Below are positions 58,601 to 64,000 of a stretch of 64,000 bases of DNA, piece by piece; within the stretch, counting starts at the first letter, position 1; each line of letters begins with the position of its first letter. Below the pieces are notes generated by a model. That model was not told the origin of the DNA. It ran no database searches and saw nothing but the letters and a program-made list of their open reading frames with translations. The position numbers and the translations under genes were made by a program. The DNA comes from Aculops lycopersici (taxonomy: Eukaryota; Arthropoda; Arachnida; Trombidiformes; Eriophyidae), in contig WNKI01000002.1 in assembly GCA_015350385.1 (NCBI GenBank), positions 8,018,404 through 8,082,403 on the forward strand, in the 5' to 3' direction.

Positions 58601-59305
58601 GCTAATGAGTTTACAAGCCATCGAGACTTTACGTTTTATTGCTTGTTGTCAAGTTGACGGTTAGCCGGCTGGTGGTTGCAGTGGTGGTAGTTGATCACTT
58701 TATCGGCTTCGCCCGTGGAGAAGTCAACGACCATCTTCTAGTCAGGCAAAGAATGTTTATTTGAATAGATTTGCTTAATGCGACGAGCGAAAAGGCAGGC
58801 GCAAGGAGCGTGAAATTGGAAAAGTGTCATTGCAGCCATCACAAGCCGATCATCAGAAGAGTGAATGGGAAACAGAGCAAGGTAAGGATGGAGAGATAAA
58901 AGGAGAAACCGACAACTAGAAGGAGAGAGTCTAATCTAAATTAGCGAACAGGAAGGAGGAAGAGTTGAAGCAAAAGTAATGAGAGTAAAATGGATGGAGG
59001 CGGCGAGCAAAATCTCTTGGCTCGATTCTTTTTTGGCAAGCTAGTTATTGAGTGAGTCAATTAGTGGTTCAAAAAGAGAAGAAGAAAGGAAATAAGAAAA
59101 CTTTCCCTTTCCTCATTCGATTCAATCAGCGGCAGCAACGTCGTCATTGTCGTCGTCCTGGTTGTTCCTGTTGTTGTCGAGACATCAGATTAGATGTTTC
59201 CAGTCTCCGTGGTCGACATCGCCGTTGAGTTTCCGCCGACATCTCAATCGGTAGACTCGAGTCATTCGTTTGCTCGCTCGCTCGCTCACTCACTAGCCCA
59301 CCTCT

Positions 59306-59309
<4 letters not shown>

Positions 59310-59336
<27 letters not shown>
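59310..59336. repeat. (CT)n microsatellite
   Basis: Uninterrupted CT repeat preceded by CGCTCGCTCACT-type runs. Confidence 0.9.
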
Positions 59337-59339
<3 letters not shown>

Positions 59340-62300
59340 AGCCAGAGCCAAAGGCATGCTTAACCTGTAGCCACGGACGAGAGTCTCACCTGTCGATGCA
59401 AGTCAACACTTTCGCTGGCGAAAGTGCGAGCGAGCAAGTTGAGCTGAGTTTTAACCACCAACTCGCAAGCTAAACTCGGCCAGCTACCCCGCTAACCGCA
59501 ACCAAATCCGAGCCGAAGCTAATGATCAATGGGATTGGCGTTATTAGTGCAGCAAAGTGAACTCGCTAATGGAGGATGAATGCGGTGAGAGTTAGTCTCC
59601 TTCCCAATCTCTGGTTTAGTCTTTAGTTAGATGCAAAGCAATGGCCAACCAGACTAATGGCGGCGAAAGTTTAGAGTTAGTAGTCGTACAATCAGTCAGT
59701 TGGTTAGCAGGGCCGACCAACTCCTTTGCTCACTAGCTGATCTCGGCTTAGTGACTTTATGAATATCATCTTTGCCCTCACCATTCTCCATGTTTAACTC
59801 TCAGTCTCGTAGATCGTGGCTAGTGTTGGCCAACCAATAGGTCGGTCCAGTCGATTGGTTCATCCGATCGTGGTGGTGGTAGATGTTTCTGTGTTGTTGT
59901 TATTGTTGTCTTAGGGCTCATATGATTCAACACAATGATCTACTCAGGAAGCCAATGGATTTTTCCCTGCGATTGTGTGTATCTCACGTGCTCTTTGCAA
60001 AGTGGAGAACAAAATTTCCGAAAAGATGGATGAAAAATCTCGCTCCTTTTATCACTTTCTCTCAACCACCAGACAAAAACCAGCCAACCGACTAAAGGGA
60101 CCACAACTTATCAGTTATCACTCAAGCGCGACGCGCGCAAAAGCCAATTGGCGATTCAAAACTACAGGCGAGCACTTTTTTGAGAGTCAATTGGCTCAGC
60201 GTCCTTATCATCACAAACTAGAGCAACAGCTATGGCAACCTGTTGCCGTTGCTGCTGTTGTTGTTGTAATTATTGATGCTGTTATTACTGACGCTGTCAT
60301 CTCAAACTCGCCACTTTGCACGTTTCACTTCATGCAATTGCCATCGCTATTCAACTGATAGAAAGAGAGAGAAGGAGAGAGAAAGTTGGTTGGTGCATTA
60401 GTTAATTCAACTTGGCATCTGGTGCGACAAAGACAACGACCACTTGTTCACCTAGCTGACCCTTAGATCTGGCCTTTGCCTTTCGCGCAGAGAGTAAGCC
60501 AGTTGGCAACTGGCCAGCCAAGAGCAATGATAATAATGATAATAATAATGACGATGAAGATGGTAACAACAGGCAGCCGGCGGCCGAACAAGCGCGTCGA
60601 TTGCTTGCGCGCGGGAGAATCACCTGTCGTTGGTGCCGCTACCTGTTGCTCTCTCTCTCTCCCTCTCTTGCTTGCTTGCTTTCGCGTTAACTCTCTATCT
60701 TGTAAAGTAGCCGATTGTTTCGTAGTCAACTAGACAAACTGTAGCCTTGATACAAGACAGAGACTACAACTTTGGGAGATAGCACTACACGCGCAGAATG
60801 ACCCGAGCCGAGTGAGACCAGAAAGCGCAAGATTTGGTTACGCTCGTCCATCCATTTGCCCGTCGACGACAATCGGAGCGTCAAGCTAACAGTAGACTTG
60901 CCGACAGACTGAATTGGCCAACACTAGGCGCAAGTCATCATCACTTTGCCCATCAACCCGGTCGGTGCCAATAAAAAAAGGCTCGCCTTTGCTTCACTTG
61001 AAAGTCTAACTCTCCTCGCTCCCGATCATTTCACTCAAATTACCCCATTGATGGCCAGTCAAGAGCAACGGGCAGCGGCGGCATCAACACCAACAAGTGG
61101 CCACTAACTCATTTAAGCTTGCAACTCGACAAGTAAACCAACTGAAAAAGACTAAACTAAACCAAACAAAATTAAACCAACGCTTCCCACTCAAACTTTC
61201 GATTGTGGCCTGCAAAGAGAGCGCTTGTCCATTAGAGGAAAGGCTGATCCGATTGAATGGATCTACTGCAACGTCGATGAGAGTAAGATGAATGAAAACT
61301 AAGAAGAACTTGCAACTTAAGTAGCGAAGGCCACACGCGCCGCCGCACAACAGGTTGCCCTCCCCCACTTTTGGACAACGCTGACGTTTCCGGTTTCTCA
61401 ATCTTCCGCATGAAATCCTGAAGCCATTTGGTGCGACTGATGAACACGAGACTAGAGCCTGAAACTGCTGGAGTCCAACTTGTTGCTACAGTAGTTTTGC
61501 TTGCCATTGTGTATGCGCCCGCTCTCCTTTGCCAACTCGCACTCACAGCAAGCTTAGCTTGCCAAATGCATTTGTTGTTCCAAAACTTTGCATTATTCGT
61601 ATGCAAATGAGCAAAATGAGTAGCTCGCTGGCCGGCTGACTGGAGCCCAGCGAGTGCCGCCAGGAGGTAGCTACTTACCTGGCTGCTTGCTTGGCTAGCT
61701 GGCAGCATGTCGTGTTGTTTTCCTTGTGGCCACACTGTTGAGTCTGAGACTAATGCGCCAACATACACTCGCCTATCCCCAACAACGAGAGCTAGTATTT
61801 CATTTAAATTCCACAAAACTTCAACTTAGTTTCCACGACGACGACGACGACGACGACGCCTCCTCTTAATCTGTGGCTAGGAGGTTCCATTGTTGCCTCT
61901 ATTGCCGCCATTGTCGTCCTCTTCCGTCCTCCTCGTCATCTGCTTCAACTTGGTCGACTTAGTTGGCCTTGTCGGCGGGGTTTTAGTCGGCAAAACATCA
62001 ACATTATCATTTGAGCACTAGAACAATTACCTGCGCGCGCCAGATGGATGCAAGTGCTCGCTCCGATCGGACATGAAAAGGATTGGAGGGACAGAGAGTC
62101 CACCTCTGAAGCGAGTGGAGCTCGGTGAATGGCCAGGAATCGACAAGTGGCTACGAGGGCTGTGTGTTTAGTGCACGAAGGAGTGGTAATGATGTTGATA
62201 CCGTTTGTTTGTCGACCGCTTGGTGACGGTCAATGTCAGAGGCAAGTTTGTTGTCCAGAGTAACAAGCTAAAGGGATGGATGGTCGGGAAAGAGCATGAC

Positions 62301-63438
62301 ACGAAACGTGACTAGCTTGCGATTCAAGCTCCCAGTTGTCCGAGTCCAGTTAGCTTCTTAGGTAACGAGCAGGTGAGTTTGGCACAACCACCATTAGCAT
62401 TGTGTTCATCAGCTACCTGCTTACTCGTCGCTCCATTCGATGAGCTTTGCAATTGGCGAGCATAGAGATTCAATCAGTTTCTTTATGGAAAAAGGCAAAA
62501 AGTCAACTTAGCGGCGTGGAGAATCGAGCCGCGTGATCGCGCCGCTGGTTGCCGGTTGCGCCGGATGGTATAATTCAGCTGAACTTTGACTTGCTCACTT
62601 CAATTTGCCAACTGGACCCACCGAAACTTGATGGCCCTTTTCATGTTGGAAAACAACTGGATGCAGATGCGACCAACCACACAAAACCAAACTAAAAGAG
62701 AGAGATCTAAAGACTGGAAGCGCGTCGAATTGTCTCTGTGTTTTCGTGCTCCAGTTATAATCCAATCGAATCATATCAATTAAGTGGCCAACAGCAACAA
62801 GTGGGCGAAGGTGAGCGCTGTGAGTTTCGCAGTTGAGTCATGGAGATTCAGTAGCTTGGTGGTTGGATAATGAAAGAAAGGTCGTGCTCGATCCCCTTGG
62901 CAAGTGAACGTCGTTTAGGAGCAACAGAAGAGAGAATTTGCAAAAGACGGTGAAGCAACCACTTGTGGAATCGATGCCGCGCAATCACACAATCGATAAT
63001 CGAAACTCTCAATCTCTTCGATCCCCATCCTGTCGGCCAACCGACTAATGGTTTCTCTTCCTTTCTTCCACTTAAGGCGCCCAACTACCAATTGGAAGAG
63101 GTAGTGAGATGAGCAACCAGTTGGATGATCATGATCAATGGACACAAGCTGCAACAAGTGGCAAGACTCTCGATTGCCCCTTCACATTTCGCGTTAACAA
63201 ACTCTCAACGGATATACAGTTTTAATGGCCTGGTGGACGAAGCATCAGCAGCAAGAGTTCTTTTTGAATTCCTACTTGACTAATAATCTAACTCTCCCAA
63301 TTTACCTCAATCGGGATGGCCAGGCTGCCATAGGAATGGCCGCAAGACGAGTCACTGAGCTCCTCTCTCATTCTGGTGATTAATGGTCGAGTTAGATTTA
63401 GCTATGTGTAGAAGTTAAACTGCAGAAAGCAACTGCCA

Positions 63439-63496
63439 GTGGAGCTTGTAGCTCCACCATCAATATGAGCAGTAATACTTGGATTATTACTGCTCA
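63439..63496. repeat. Two adjacent perfect hairpins
   Basis: The first is GTGGAGCT (63439-63446), loop TGT, AGCTCCAC (63450-63457). The second is TGAGCAGTAATA (63466-63477), a 7-nt loop, TATTACTGCTCA (63485-63496). Both are exact and separated by 8 nt. They could be a structured RNA or a regulatory inverted repeat; no further evidence. Confidence 0.7.
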
Positions 63497-64000
63497 ATGG
63501 CAGGGATGATCCAGCGAAAGTTTTTGCCTAGTCAGTTTAAGCAGACCAGCCAGCCAACTAACCGACAGACGGACTGACAGAAGCGCCACTAACTTGATTG
63601 CAGCAGAATAGCAGGTGAAGGTAAAGATGAAGGTAATGGGCATAAAGAGGGAAAGAGGAGAGTGGGATCAGCCGCAAGATGGTTTCAATTTCCTCCTGTC
63701 TCGCCGTTGATTGCATCATGAGTCTGACCTCCCGATTCGCGCGCCAAGCTGCCAGACTGCCTGCTTCTACGACTTTGGCAAGACTCTTCTGCTCCCAAGT
63801 CCCGAGGACTCTTGCTATTTTCTACCCTTGAGCAACCTTTAAAATTCCAAGTCTCTGTCTGAGATTCATTAGTAGTCTCGATTGACATTAGATTGTTTCG
63901 ATTTTCGCACTTGAAATTTAGTCTCCCTAAGGCAACAGCTGGTAACCACCTGACGGCGCGCGTCACAAGATTATAACTTCATGTGGTTGCACAAAAGTCA

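Larger units (their letters stand above)
55615..64000. other. Gene-poor region to window end
   Basis: No recognised coding exon. It would hold the promoter and any 5' UTR exons of the GT92 gene. Contents include (TTA)n near 55719, (TTC)n near 56145-56163, (CT)n at 59310-59336, (GAC)n near 61835-61857, and two adjacent hairpins at 63439-63496. CAACAAGTGG words cluster here (56.2, 57.6, 61.1, 62.8 and 63.15 kb). Confidence 0.6.

Noticed and set aside
61232..61816. 194-codon minus-strand open frame
   Set aside because: No ordered domain, no recognisable similarity, and GC-skewed composition explains the openness.

Overview
The window is animal nuclear DNA. Protein-coding exons are split by GT-AG introns, there are canonical AATAAA signals, no operons, moderate GC, and many (GA)n, (CA)n and trinucleotide microsatellites with two assembly gaps sitting inside (GA)n tracts. 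The gene set (D2-like dopamine receptor, orexin/allatotropin-type neuropeptide receptor, a DUF4728/pasiflora-like tetraspan protein, a gustatory-receptor-like 7TM protein, Vps33A, MTHFS and a GT92 glycosyltransferase) points to an arthropod or close ecdysozoan. I cannot name the species; a chelicerate such as a mite is a guess only.

Layout. Positions 1-10514 hold no recognisable exon and are probably intron or upstream DNA of the D2-like receptor, whose TM3 exon (10515-10624) and large TM4-TM7 exon (10809-14091) follow. Converging on it from the minus strand is a four-exon orexin/allatotropin-type receptor (22692 down to 15114). Both GPCRs carry a third intracellular loop of roughly 900 residues made of low-complexity sequence. 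Positions 22.7-32 kb are gene-poor, with copies of a dispersed repeat, hairpins and a 411-nt gap. Positions 32.0-43.6 kb form a compact, intron-poor block of six genes: tetraspan protein (+), a small SIM-containing basic protein (-), a Gln-rich orphan (+), Vps33A (-), MTHFS (+) and a gustatory-receptor-like gene (-). They are arranged as two head-to-head pairs with 244-640 bp between starts and three tail-to-tail junctions, two of which overlap or nearly overlap. Positions 43.6-53.3 kb and 55.6-64 kb are gene-poor; between them lies a single-exon GT92 glycosyltransferase (-).

How the genes relate. The two GPCRs would be aminergic and peptidergic neuromodulator receptors; Vps33A serves endolysosomal tethering, MTHFS folate metabolism, and GT92 glycan synthesis in the Golgi. 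There is no evident shared pathway. Shared features are the low-complexity insertions (GPCR loops, Vps33A, GT92, tetraspan tail) and bidirectional promoters.

Most interesting signals: a three-copy dispersed repeat with a 28-bp invariant core, two copies inverted about 2.9 kb apart; strong over-representation of particular 8-13-mers (CCGGAAGT, CAACAAGTGG, GCAACCACCGACT) in coding and non-coding DNA; several perfect 10-13-bp hairpins; a poly-C tract that looks like a frameshift but is better read as a 73-nt intron; and two orphan proteins. No tRNA, rRNA, CRISPR array or autonomous transposase gene was recognised.
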